Of a stretch of DNA of 60,000 bases, positions 22,961-33,936 are shown one piece after another. The position numbers were made by a program, and so were the translations under genes. Source of the DNA: Takakia lepidozioides. Lineage: Eukaryota > Streptophyta > Takakiopsida > Takakiales > Takakiaceae. The stretch covers positions 40,984,001 to 41,044,000 of the forward strand of contig CM060731.1 in NCBI GenBank assembly GCA_030704615.1, in the 5' to 3' direction. Every line of letters begins with the position of its first letter. Position 1 is the stretch's first letter. Under the pieces are notes generated by a model. That model searched no databases, was not told the DNA's origin, and saw only the letters and a program-made list of their open reading frames with translations.

Positions 22961-23891
22961 AGAGTAGTCCCTAGTTGTCCAGCGAAGGGGAGGATGTATA
23001 TGGATTATGGGTGTTGTGGTAGGGATAGCTAAAGGGGCACACAAAGTAGGGCTGGTTCTGTTTTCAGTGCACATGGTGCTACTTACAAAATTATTCAATC
23101 AGAAATACAGGGTGATGAACTTGTGCCCTTAGACTGTATTTTGAGGAGCTAGATTCTGGGACAGTAGAGCTATTTTGTAAATCTGACTGGCAGTTGTTTA
23201 AGAGAATCTCTTTTTACATCTGTTGTTGGCTTCAGTGTCTCTGTTTTGCACTTTGTCACTTTGTTCTTTCTTGTGAATGATGGTGTGTTATGATTTTCCA
23301 AATAATATTAAAAACCAAATTCTCAAACAACTAATTTGATGTCACGCGTCCAACCCAACAAACCACTTTACAGTAGGCACCATGACTACACAACATCGCA
23401 TCATACATTGACATGTGTCATATCCTTGGAAAAACACATGGCAACGAGCTCCTACAGACATAGTCATGGGAATGACTTTAAATACATTTAAAATTTAAAA
23501 TAAACTAATCATATAATGCCACGGGTCCAGATATCAACATGTTGGTAGTCAAGATAATGACTGCAAGGCTTCCTCATAATATGTCACGTGTCAATTTTTG
23601 GAGATGCAATATGCGTACATCCACGAAAAACCTCCTGGACTTATTAAAAAGAGACATGTGTACAGTTTGCAGCAGCATACTAAGTCATGTATGGTAGAAG
23701 TACACATGACTGCCAAATGACAGTGAGATGTATTACTTGGTTCATCTTACTACAGTCATACGTGACCGACCATCATGTACTTATTATATTCACTTGGTTT
23801 GCACGACTTAAAGTCATTGCAGTCATATGTACCGTTTATGACTACGGGATAGTCATATATACAGTCATATATACCGCGATCTGTTGTAGTG

Positions 23892-24445
23892 GTCGTAGCA
23901 AATTGGTCGCTCTTCAGTGCTTCCTGAATATCTTTTATGATCTCTGCATCATCATAGGTGGACATGGATAGCATATTCAATTGGAGATTTGATGGTTTTA
24001 AGATGATGGATTTCTGTAGGTCGAAAGTTGTCTCCCGTTTTTTCGGCGCAAGATACGATCGTTGAGAAAGAGCATCGGGTTTCCATTGAAGATGTCCGGG
24101 GCAATATGTAATAACAAATCAAACCTTGCTTGTGACATACCTCATATTGCTTGACGTCGATTCAAAACACGAGCACTCATAAAATATTCGAGGTTTTTGT
24201 GATCGGTGGAGATAGTGACCTGATGTTTAGCTCCCTCCAATTAATGACGCCACTCCTCAAAAGCATCGATGATCGCTAGAAGTTCTTTGTCAAGGATTTC
24301 ATAATTGATCTCTACAGCGGAAAATTTACGAGAACGAAAACCAACAGGGTGAAGTCGACCATCCGTACCGTATTGAGAGAGTATAGCGCCAAGTGCAAAG
24401 TCCGATGCATCTGCTTTAAAAAAAAATGGTTTAGATGGGTCTGCG
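23892..24445 (-). pseudogene. first chromovirus: RNase H and connection, continued
   Basis: The minus strand encodes [19 protein letters not shown], then [28 protein letters not shown], and a tail STYDDAEIIKDIQEAL. This is the RNase H and tether region of a Ty3/gypsy pol and joins, across the CACTA insertion, to the integrase at 19353 and below. Frameshifts and a stop are present. The RT, protease, gag and 5' LTR are missing; the element is cut near 24445. Confidence 0.85.
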
Positions 24446-24454
24446 GAGGGGGGA

Positions 24455-24899
24455 GTGAGCAGTGCGCGCGAGGGTGTCAGTTCTCCTCAATCAAAGGTGG
24501 TCGTCTTGGAGGGCTCCCCTGCTGCTAGCCCTAGTAAGAAACAGAAAGCCCGTGAGAGGGCAAAAGAGAGGGCAAAAGAACAGGCGAGACAGAAGGCTAG
24601 CCAGGAGGAAAGAGAAAAGGCCACTGAAGAGGCCAGGGGTGCCGAAATGACAGATGCCCATGTAAGCGAGGGACGCACAGAGACGGTGGATCCCTCCAAG
24701 ACACCATAAAGAGGTAGTAACACACCGGTTACACCATCGCGGACAAGAGCAGCCCCCGCAATTACCCATACGGTGGAGAGTGGATGAGAGGAAAGAACAC
24801 CACAAAGAGCACGGATTGTGCAAGTTCGAGGTGAAGCCGGGGAGAGGGCAGTAGAGACGGGGAGAGTGCTCGAGGTGGTTTTGCCGGTGGTTGACCAGC
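24455..24899 (+). CDS. charged Lys/Arg/Glu-rich open frame, unassigned
   Basis: The plus-strand frame starts at a GTG, so the true start is unknown. It reads 84 codons to a stop, then continues protein-like through one further stop to the chromovirus insertion at 24899. It contains a highly charged repeat ([18 protein letters not shown]) and a Thr/Pro/Arg-rich tail. The opposite strand gives low-complexity hydrophobic translation, so plus is the likelier coding strand. It could be the start of a retrotransposon gag or an antisense frame of the neighbouring Athila/Tat-like element. It is not assignable to a family. Confidence 0.3.
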
Positions 24900-24904
24900 C
24901 AAAT

Positions 24905-25633
24905 TGTCGCGCACCTCACTTCGATAAGCTCCCCTTCAAGTCATAGTTACTCGCTTTGATGCGCGCGCCTGACTCCCAACCTGGCCGCCCGGGCCAACTT
25001 GGAGCTTTGGCTGCTCACCGGGACATAACGGTCCCCCTTCGCTTCCCACTCAACCCTCCACCTATTTGGGACTAGGAGAATTCCCTTTGGTAGATGGCAG
25101 TCCGGAACAGCTCCCCACTCTTTGGTCGCTTTCCAGCTCGCTCGCTTACTCACTAGTTTTTGGTCACCAACGGGCTTGCACCGTTCTCGAGGTCACTACT
25201 CCCCTTATATATACTTCTGTAGCTGTCCGCGGGGGTTTCACAACCAGCCATGCCATTTTATGGCGAACCACCACGAAAACCCTCGACTCCCGGTGATGAG
25301 TCGCGGTGAGTCTTGGCCCACTCACTACGGCCCCTATGGACCGTGATGAGTCCCAAGACTCCCCACGACTCCCACCACGAGGTCTCCGCCCCCATGGTGA
25401 GTCCTATGCCACCCCCACTAAGTCCCGCTAAGCTACCACCACCCCTTGTGGAGCCACCCCCACCGCAACCCGGTGTGCGGGGCTCCACCTAGTGAGCGCC
25501 TCCGCCTCCTTGGGTGCCTTGGGCACTCAAGGGTGCTTCAGCCCCCCATACCTATCGCTGCCGCTGCCTCCACCACAGGGGCAACCCCTCATGTGTCCCG
25601 ACCCCCTTGCCCTCAAGGCAAAGGGCCGTGACA
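24905..25633 (-). repeat. 3' LTR of the second chromovirus (729 bp)
   Basis: Direct repeat of 31145-31872 with TG...CA ends. Between about 25200 and 25600 it is rich in gact/agtc words. One base longer than its partner because of an indel near 25034. Confidence 0.95.
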
Positions 25634-26532
25634 CACACCCCTACCAACAGGGAGTCGATGTCCTCATCGACTTGTTCATTTTGTAGAAACGAACATCCAA
25701 GTTGTGGCGTCCCACATCAAGGAGTTTGTTTCCGTACCATGGCGTCCCATGGCAAAGAACCAAACCCCACACTTGACTCTACTCTCCACTAGCTAGTTCG
25801 GCCGACTTCCTCCAAGTCCCGGCCAAGGGTGGAGCCTCTCCAGCTCCTCCCAGTGCACTCTTCTTGGCGTACTTCAAGGCCAAGGAACGATCCTCCCGAG
25901 GATCGAATCGCCTTACTGCAACAACATTGCTTGCGATCGCTCATGATGCCGCTTTTGGCATCACCTTGAGCAAGGGTTCACCTGGAAACCCTCTTTGACT
26001 AGGAAGATAACCTTGAACCAACCGTGCGCCCCAATCACTACAATTGGGTCCGCCTTGGAATGCTGGCCTGAGGTACGGGAACACGCCGAAGCCGTACTAC
26101 GACTTCGTCCCGAGGCTACACGATTATAGTACGTGAACGGAAGCACGTAGCTTCCGCGTTAGCCCGCACTACAAGGCAACCTCGGTAGCGCAGTTATAGT
26201 ACGCGCACGCGCCAGGTGCGCACTAGCACGTGAACTCCCAAAGAAAAGCGCAAGTTTCCTTGCCCTTGGATGGGAGTCACCCGATTTCGGCACTGCGCAA
26301 ACACACGATTAACCCAATTTACCTCTCTCCCGCTTTTGTAAGCTAGCATGCCTTCTACACACTAGCCAACCATACCATGCATCGCCATTCCAAACCAAAA
26401 TAGAAGCACAACATTTTGAAACATTTCATTTAAAGCAAATTTGTACAATACAAGTTTTGCAATGGATTCCTGAGCTAGCTAAGCCGGGCTAAGCATGCAT
26501 TTCCTCCCCCACGCTCCAAGCTTGATTCCCCA

Positions 26533-26865
26533 TCAACGCTTCTTCCGCTTTTGAGGTCGCCCTTCGAAAGCTGCAACCGCCTCGGATGCGTTTCCCATTT
26601 CTAAGGCACGCACCCAAGATGCCTCCACATGATGATAGCCCTTCCATTTGACGAGATACTCCGTTTCTCGGTTCCTGAACCTCCTCGACTTAAGTATTGC
26701 CTCCACCTCGTACTCAGGTTCATTTTCATGATCCAACAGCATAGGTGGTGGACGCAACACTTGATGCCGATTCGGACGCGCTTCATCTTTGAAGTAAGGC
26801 TTCAAAAGGGATACATGGAATACTGGGTGCACCTTACTATTTGCCGGCAGCTCCAATTCATACAC
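26533..26865 (-). pseudogene. chromodomain and integrase C-terminus of the second chromovirus
   Basis: Minus strand. The GPY-like integrase end (NSKVHPVFHVSLLKPYF) is followed by a chromodomain with EYEVEAILKSRR, EYLVKWKGYHHVEASWV and a C-terminal helix. The aromatic cage positions (Tyr, Trp and Trp) are present, as expected of a domain that targets integration to methylated histone H3. The frame differs from that of the upstream integrase core. Confidence 0.9.
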
Positions 26866-27730
26866 ATCCTCATCATTAACCTTCCGAATGTGAAGGGTCC
26901 CGCATACGGAGGTACGAACTTCGGACTCACTTCCGGAGGTAGTCGGAAATTCTTGATGTTCAACCAGACCTCTGTGCCTGCCTCAAACTTCACTTCCCTC
27001 CGCTTCCGATTCGCCTGCCTTTCATACCGTTTCCTAGCTTTGGCAATATTGTACTTTGCGAGCTTCAACAAACGCTCGCGTTCTTCCAGTACCGCCGCTA
27101 CTGCCGGTTCCTCAACGTCCTGGGCGGCCCAACTTGTCGGCACCAGAGGTGTTTTCCATAGACCAATACGAAAGGGAAAACTCCCGTGTGGAGTGTTCTG
27201 TGTTATTATAACAGAACTCTTGCCGCGTCTAAGTGTTCTACCCAGTCTGTTTTGGTCTGCCGACACGTAATTCCGCAAGATCTGCTTCACTACGGAATTC
27301 ACCCTTTCTGTTTGGCCGTCGGTCGTAGGTCGGAAGGCGGTGCTCATCTTCAGCCTCGTCCCCATCTTCTTCCAAAGTGCCTCCAAAATTTACTCGTAAA
27401 CTTTGGATCGCGGTCCGAGACAATATCCTTCGGGACTCCATGATGTTTTAAAACGTGGGCGAAGTAAAGTCGCCCTGTCTCCTGCGCCGTTGCCGTCTCC
27501 TTGGTGGGGATGAAATGGCCCATTTTACTGAACCTATCCACCACCACCATGATTGCATCGAATCCTTTTGACAGCGGCATAGCAGTCATGAAATCCATCG
27601 AGACGCTTTCCCAAGTCCCCTCTGGAATTGGCAAGTGTTGTAACAGCCCCGCTTGCTTTTGTACTCGCTCCGATTTTGTTGGCATGTGGTGCATGTCTTG
27701 ACATACTCCTCTGCCTCCTCCCTCAGTTTG
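26802..27730 (-). pseudogene. integrase of the second chromovirus
   Basis: Minus strand. The HHCC zinc finger lies at the end of the preceding frame (CHDSPLAGHGG, CTTCQQN). The core shows ESVSMDFMTAMP, DIVSDRDPKF and TTDGQTERVNS, giving the Asp, Asp and Glu triad. Two or more frameshifts break it near 27350 and 27650. It would insert the cDNA into the genome if intact. Confidence 0.9.
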
Positions 27731-28605
27731 GGCCAGAAATACTCTTTCTTCAAGAGTGACGCAGTGCGCTTGGCTCCGCCGTGGCCCGCAAGCGGGCTAT
27801 CATGGCATTCTCTCAAGAGGCTATCTCTGATCCCTCCCTTCGGCACGTAGAGACGTTTTTTGCTTATACGGAGGAGTCCATTTTGCAAGTGGAACTGCGA
27901 TTTAACCCCCATCCTCAAGTCCTGCATCGCGGACTTTGCCAGCTCATCCTTCCAGCAAGCCTTCCGGATCTTCCTTTGGAGCGCCGTCTCGCCCTTGTAC
28001 ACCAACAAGAGCTGCTGCTTTCTACTTAAAGCATCGGCCACCACGTTATCTCGTCCCGGTTTGTACTGGATATCCACGTCGAACACCGCCAAAGTATCTT
28101 GCCACCTAAGTTGTTTTGGAGACAACTTGGGCTGCGTGGCAAAATACTTCACCGTGACATTGTCCGTGAACACCTTCACTGGGTTGGAACCAACATAGTG
28201 GCGCCAAAGCTCGAGGCAATGCACCACCGCCTTCATCTCTTTTTCGTGCGTCGGCCACCGTCGCTCCACTTCATTCAGTTTCTTACTTTCGTAAGCCACT
28301 GGACGTCCATCTTGCATAAGTACACCCCCAATCGCGAAGTCCGACGCATCTGTATATGAATCTCAAATGGACGATCGAACTCCGGGATTTTCAAGACTGG
28401 AGCTTCCGCCATCCGCTGCTTCAATTCAGCAAAAGCTTGGCCACAAAATGTATTCCATTCCCAGACTTTGGATTTACACAGAAGGTCCGACAACGGCCCC
28501 ACGATCTTGGCGAAATTTCTCACATACTTCGGTAATAGGAGGCGAGTCATAGGAAGGATCGCAACTCCCAGGACCAAAGTCGGAGGCTCCCAGTCCAAGA
28601 TCGCC
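27731..28605 (-). pseudogene. RNase H and tether of the second chromovirus
   Basis: Minus-strand frames contain the RNase H segment (GRPVAYESKKLN, WPTHEKEMKAVVHCLE, KVFTDNVTVKYF) and the tether (QLRWQDTLAVFDVDIQYKPG, DALSRK). The frame is interrupted near 28300 relative to RT. Confidence 0.9.
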
Positions 28606-29260
28606 CTCACCTTTCGTCATACATTTTGATCCCATCTTGTGTAATCACATGCCCCAGGAACTCCACTTTTGTGACCCGAATTCGCACTTTGAAGCTTTGG
28701 CATACAACTTCCCTTCTCGCAATTTTTGGAACACCCTTTTTAGGTGCTCCAGGTGTTCTCCTTTGTTCGAGTACACCAGAGATGTCGTCGATGTACACGA
28801 TCACAAAATCATCCAACCACTCCAGGAAAAGGTGTTTCATCAGCGTGCTAAATGTTGCTGGTGCATTGGTGAGCCCAAAAGGCATCACCAAGAACTCATA
28901 TGAACCATACCTGTCGTGCACGCGGTCTTTCCTCATCTCCTTCCGCCACCCGAATTTGATGATAGCCGGAGCGCAAGTCGATCCGGCTGAAATACTTCGC
29001 TCCTGCCAAACGATCGAAGAAGAGGTCGTCGATCCTTGGCAAAGGGTACCGGTTTTTGATAGTCACCTTATTCAGAGCCCTGTAATCGACACACATCCGC
29101 AGCAGCGTCCCATCCTTCTTGTCTACAAATAGCACCGGGGCTCCGTAAGGTGACTTACTCGGCCGGATATACCCTTTGACATTAGATCCTTGAGCTGAGT
29201 CTTCAGCTCGACCAACTCTCTGTGGCTCAACGGTAGTAGGGCGCCTTGGCAGGCGGTTCC
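28606..29260 (-). pseudogene. reverse transcriptase of the second chromovirus
   Basis: Minus strand. The order is [20 protein letters not shown], then [15 protein letters not shown], then FLVMPFGLTNAPATF and VYIDD (YIDD at 28784-28795). The catalytic Asp pair is kept. The two halves are offset by a frameshift near 28920. Confidence 0.92.
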
Positions 29261-29287
29261 GATCCCGGTATCACCTCAATCTTGTGG

Positions 29288-29869
29288 TCAACTCCCTTCG
29301 TGGGGCAAGCCGCTTGGTAAATCCTCCGGCATCACATCCTGGTATTTCTCCAAAATCCCCTTGATCCAATCTGGGCTCGGCTCCCCATCGCCTTCTCCTT
29401 TCACTTCTCTAATGTAAAGCAAAAATCGGGGCTCGTGTGCCTCCTCCACGGCCCACTCCTTTGCTGACAGAAGGTTTATTCGCCCTCCCACGGATTTGGG
29501 CGTTTCCGACACTCGTAAAACCTCGCCACCATTACCACATGGCAGCGTGACTACTCTCTTGCGGCCATCTATGACCGCTCCGGATTTGCTCAAAAAGGTC
29601 ATCCCCAAAATGAGATCCACTCCATCGATCTCGTAGATGGTGAAGTTCTCACGTCCCTCCCAACTCCCCAGTTGAAGAGGAACATCAAACGCCAACCTTG
29701 TCGCCAACTGTTGGTTCTCTTTGGCAGAACGCACCTCAATAGAGGCCCCCACGTCACTTGTCGGGAGTCCCAACTTTCGCGCCGCCGCCGGCGTCATGAA
29801 GGAGTGCGACGCTCCTGTGTCCACCAACAACGACACGTTAGTTCCGGATATTATCCCATCCACGAACAA
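29288..29869 (-). pseudogene. aspartic protease of the second chromovirus
   Basis: Minus strand, 193 codons open. The active site is VDTGASHSF with the Asp codon near 29821, then the flap region and a hydrophobic ILGMTFLSKSG segment near the C-terminal side, as in retroviral-type proteases. It would cleave the Gag-Pol polyprotein. Confidence 0.9.
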
Positions 29870-29899
29870 TAACTGACTCCCTTACGCAGGGCGCCAGTT

Positions 29900-31089
29900 T
29901 CCTGATACAACTCACAAGAATAGTTGCCTACCTTGCAAAGTCTTGGCGACCACCGCTTCCACAAGCGACTGATGGTATCTTCCGACAGCTCCGTGGTGCC
30001 CGAGTCATGTTCAATTGTTGAGGTTTTGTGCACTTCTTGGCCATGTGCCCGGGCTCCCCGCAATTGAAACACACTCCATCAAAGGTCGCCTTCTGTTCGC
30101 CATAAGCCGCTCCACCCGCTTTTCCTTTCGAAGCACCGGGTGCCGCCTTGACGTTGTGAAGGCCCTCCCTTCGATTTCCACGTGCCATTGTCGCCGCGTG
30201 GCCTATCCCACTTCTTTTCCGGTCGGGAGGAGTCACCTTCCCGCGGGTCTTCTTGTGGTTCAGCTCCGTACGGCCTTATCTCTCACCCCTAGGGACATCC
30301 GAAAGAAACATTCAGCCCTCTCAATTGCCTCGTTCAACGTCTTGGGTGGCTTCTCCTCCAACATCCGCCTGGCCCATGGGCCAGTCCCGCCACAAAGTTG
30401 AAGACCATTTCTGGTTCTGCCATGTCCGTGACTTCGAGCAACAGCACATTGAAAGCCTGGACATACCCCCGAATGTCATCTGTTTGCTTCAAATTCCTCA
30501 TCTTGTCCCGGACAAGCCAGGACGCGTTGAGGGGCACAAACTGTCTCTCATCAATTCCTTGAACCCACTCCAGTCCAAGGTTTTCGGGCTTGGACCTCGG
30601 TCATGAAGGCGTTTCTGCCACCATTGTTGAGCATAGCCCCTCAAATAGGTGGGAGCCACTTCCACCCGATCCTCGTCACTCAACTTGGCCGCCCGGAAGT
30701 ACTGCTCTAGCTCCAGGAGCCAGGTGTTGAGTGCCTTCCGATTTCGGACGCCCTCGAAGGTGTCGGGTTCCTTAGGCTTCACCTTAAACTTGCCTTAGTG
30801 GAAGTGGCATTAGCCGCCTTCAACACGTCTTTCAACGTCCCGCCAAACTGCGCCAAAACCCTTCCCAAAAGGCTGCCGGCATGGGAGGCATCTGTTGGTC
30901 GGTCGGAGCTCTCACGGATTCCTCGGGCTCCGACTCCTCAGATTCCTCCCGCTCTTGAGCGGCCTCGCTTTCAGAAACCTGCGTCGCTTCCTCAAACGGC
31001 CGCTTCGGTGATACGTCGCCCCCATCGGGCTCACCAGGATCATCATCTTTTGGGCCGTTCCGCTTTCGTTTTGGCTTGCCCGACCCCAT
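29900..31089 (-). pseudogene. gag of the second chromovirus
   Basis: Minus strand. It starts at an ATG at 31089 with a charged N-terminus (MGSGKPKRKRNG), then the retrotransposon gag fold near 30500-30780 (LNTWLLELEQYF, YLRGYAQQWWQ). A CCHC knuckle CFNCGEPGHMAKKC follows near 30030-30071. At least three frameshifts separate the pieces. Gag forms the particle and packages RNA. Confidence 0.88.
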
Positions 31090-31130
31090 GATGAGGCCAA
31101 TCCCAAGGACGATCGCGTACTAAACTCTAA

Positions 31131-31142
31131 GCTCTGATACCA
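31131..31142 (-). other. primer-binding site of the second chromovirus
   Basis: The complement reads TGGTATCAGAGC, complementary to the 3' end of initiator methionine tRNA, two bases inside the 5' LTR. This is the common plant LTR-retrotransposon primer site and fixes element orientation as minus. Confidence 0.93.
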
Positions 31143-31144
31143 AG

Positions 31145-31872
31145 TGTCGCGCACCTCACTTCGATAAGCTCCCCTTCAAGTCATAGTTACTCGCTTTGAT
31201 GCGCGCGCCTGACTCCCAACCTGGCCGCCCGGGCCAACTTGGAGCTTCGGCTGCTCACCGGGACATAACGGTCCCCTTCGCTTCCCACTAAACCCTCCAC
31301 CTATTTGGGACTAGGAGAATTCCCTTTGGTAGATGGCAGTCCGGAACAGCTCCCCACTCTTTGGTCGCTTTCCGGCTCGCTCGCTTACTCACTAGTTTTT
31401 GGTCACCAACGGGCTTGCACCGTTCTCGGGGTCACTACTCCCCTTATATATACTTCTGTAGCTGTCCGCGGGGGTTTCACAACCAGCCATGACATTTTAT
31501 GGCGAACCACCACGAAAACCCGCGACTCCCGGTGATGAGTCGCGGTGAGTCTTGGCCCACTCACTACGGCCCCTATGGACCGTGATGAGTCCCAAGACTC
31601 CCCACGACTCCCACCACGAGGTCTCCGCCCCCATGGTGAGTCCTATGCCACCCCCACTAAGTCCCGCTAAGCTACCACCACCCCTTGTGGAGCCACCCCC
31701 ACCACAACCCGGTGTGCGGGGCTCCACCTAGTGAGCGCCTCCGCCTCCTTGGGTGCCTTGGGCACTCAAGGGTGCTTCAGCCCCCCATACCTATCGCTGC
31801 CGCTGCCCCCACCACAGGGGCAACCCCTCATGTGTCCCGACCCCCTTGCCCTCAAGGCAAAGGGCCACGACA
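31145..31872 (-). repeat. 5' LTR of the second chromovirus (728 bp)
   Basis: Near-identical to 24905-25633. The right end (cacgaca) is followed by the target duplication CAAAT. For a minus-strand element this LTR carries the transcription start. A TATA-like word (tatatata) lies at 31445-31452 in the repeat. Confidence 0.95.
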
Positions 31873-33936
31873 CAAATCCAACACAATGGGAATTTGGTTG
31901 AAGGGCATAATCATAGCCCGACTGTACTTTCGTGCAGCAGGAGGTTTAGGTGGGTTAAAAGCAGCATCCCCCCATACTTTAGGCTGTGGTGGCTGTGGTG
32001 TGGCTGTAGTAACAACAGGGTCAGCTACTGTCACAGTGACTTATTGTGGTCTTGGTGGCACTGGCTCTTGTACCACTGGCATCTCCTGCACCCCCTGCGA
32101 AGAAGACTGAAAAGCCAAAGTTCTGGCTTATAAATAAGAAGCCATCAGCTGCTCCTCAGGTACAAAGACTCTCTTGTCAATATTTGATGTCAGGTCCTCC
32201 ACCTGAGTCTGCAGGCCGTCTACATCCTCTTGTAACTCCGCTATCCTACTATAGACATTGTCTATAGTAATTGTGGCAATATTTTGCACCTGCAGTCTGA
32301 GCTCATTCATCTCGCCTTGGGTGAGCTTCCGTGGTGCTTTGCCTTCCACCGGTCCTTGTGCTAACCAGACCTGCAGAAGTTGGTTATCCACCAAGTTGGT
32401 TGTGGTACCTCTGAGAGTCTGCTCTTCTCTGAGTTTGTACATATCTAACTACTGCTGTAAAGCCTCCATGCGCTTTGCATGAGGTTCAACCAAACTCGCA
32501 TAGGCAGCAGCCAGATTATTGGCCTCCTTCCAAGCTTTGTTAGCCACAGAGAGTTCATTTCTATTGGACATGAGCGTTTGTTGCAATTCCAGGATGTACC
32601 TCTCTTGGGTAGCTTCAACCTGCCTGTATTGCTTGAAAGTATTCTCATTGCGACCGATTGTATTCTTCATATCAATAATGAGTTTTGTCTGCTCGACATT
32701 ATCTGCCTGTGCCTTTATACATCTTTCCGCTTGGCTGTTAACTTCTAATGTAGTTTGCTCAAGCGTAGTTGTGAGTGTAGCACATTGTATGGCCATCCTG
32801 TCATGCACTGTCTGCAACTCCGTATGTAGTGCATTCACTTCTTGCAACTTGCTTTCATGCTTCACCTGCATTTGGTATAGCTGTTGCTTATGTGCTTCGT
32901 GCAACTGGTCTTGCGCGAGGCCTGCCTCAATCAATTGTTCCTTGGCCAATTGCAAAGCAGCTTTTGTACTCTCTAAGTCTTGCTGTATCTTGAGAGTGAC
33001 CTCCTCATCGACCTTGTTTGCACACTCAGTGGCAAGTCGAGCCTCAAACTCCTTCCTGAGTTCCTCCCTCAAAGCTGCCAATTAGGTAGTTGGAACATGG
33101 GATTTGACATATGTGCCCAACAAATTAAGTGTCCTGCTTATGAAACTCATAAGCATGGCCTGTTGAGGGTCATCATGGTGAGCTTGCTGCTGTTCTCCTT
33201 GATCCTCAACAGTGTGATGCCTCACGAACCATTCAGGCCATTGCCCCACCAGATTTTCTTCCTGAATCACCTCATCCTCTACAGGTGCTGCAGTGTCTTG
33301 ATATTCTACCTGTGGTACCTCCGTCAGAGGTGTGGGTATTACAACAACAGCAGGGTTTCCCCTGGACAACCGTTGTACCTCCGGAATCACTCTTTCCCTG
33401 ACCAAACCAGAATTTTCATAGAGAAGGTCCCTCTTCTCAATTTCTGCCACCACCTGTTCTGTAGTGGGGATATCTAACCCTTCTTTCTTCAAATCAATTA
33501 TTTGTGGTGGAACTGCATGGACAACTTGTGGTAACTCTGTGACAAGCCGATCATCTGGCTGTGATGGCTGTGATACTGAAGTAACTTCCTCTTTCCTCTC
33601 TGAAGGCCCTGCTTCCAATAATAGCAGCTCTCTGTGCTGCTGTGCCCCTTCCTGCACAAGAGCTTGGGAAACATTATCATGCGGTTTTCGTGAAGCCAGT
33701 GGATCCGCCACTACAGTCTTTCCCCGCCTCTGTCTCTTAGACTGGGGTTGCCCTGCCAGTCCACCCTCACTGTGCGAAGAGCCTTGCTCTTCCATTGTAG
33801 TGGTTTCGGCCTCAAACACTCCCATCTCCTTTCTTTCCCGAGCATCAAGTATGCAAGAATCAAGAATTATTTGAGCAATGATTGGGCCAGACACTATGAT
33901 AGGAGACTTTGCGGCAGTGCCTTGTAATCTCTTCAT
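31873..33936 (-). CDS. extra coding region of the Athila/Tat-like element: coiled-coil part
   Basis: Minus-strand frames follow one another with little overlap. One (33082-33936, 284 codons) starts with TAAKSPIIVSGPIIAQIIL and has a nuclear-signal-like SKRQRRGK and Gln/Pro/Glu-rich tail. The next (32449-33081, 210 codons) is heptad-rich (LREELRKEFEARLATE; repeated Gln, Glu, Lys, Leu), typical of a long coiled coil. A further 104-codon frame (32128-32442) and a Pro-rich end up to 31873 complete the region. Each is separated by a single stop or frameshift. The frames lie downstream of integrase where Athila/Tat elements often carry an extra or env-like gene. No known function is recognisable. 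Confidence 0.6.

Larger units (their letters stand above)
19354..23891. mobile_element. non-autonomous CACTA (En/Spm-type) DNA transposon, 4538 bp
   Basis: The left end reads CACTACAACAGA at 19354. The right end, read inverted from 23891, is also CACTACAACAGA, and terminal inverted repeats extend about 31 bp with three mismatches. It is flanked by the 3-bp target duplication GTC (19351-19353 and 23892-23894), as CACTA elements make. Subterminal regions on both sides are dense in short words such as agtcat and tgact, the usual transposase-binding zones. No transposase frame was recognised. Removing the element rejoins the interrupted chromovirus pol. The interior holds a degenerate PPR fragment and internal repeats. 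Confidence 0.92.
24905..31872 (-). mobile_element. second Ty3/gypsy chromovirus with both LTRs (6968 bp)
   Basis: Two direct LTRs (24905-25633 and 31145-31872) begin TGTCGCGCAC and end GACA. They are flanked by the 5-bp duplication CAAAT (24900-24904 and 31873-31877). The minus-strand order is 5' LTR, primer-binding site, gag, protease, RT, RNase H, integrase, chromodomain, 3' LTR. The LTRs differ by about a dozen substitutions and one indel by eye, so insertion was fairly recent. Yet gag and pol contain several frameshifts, so this copy is not autonomous as read. It is inserted into DNA continuous with the Athila/Tat-like element on its right. Confidence 0.95.
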
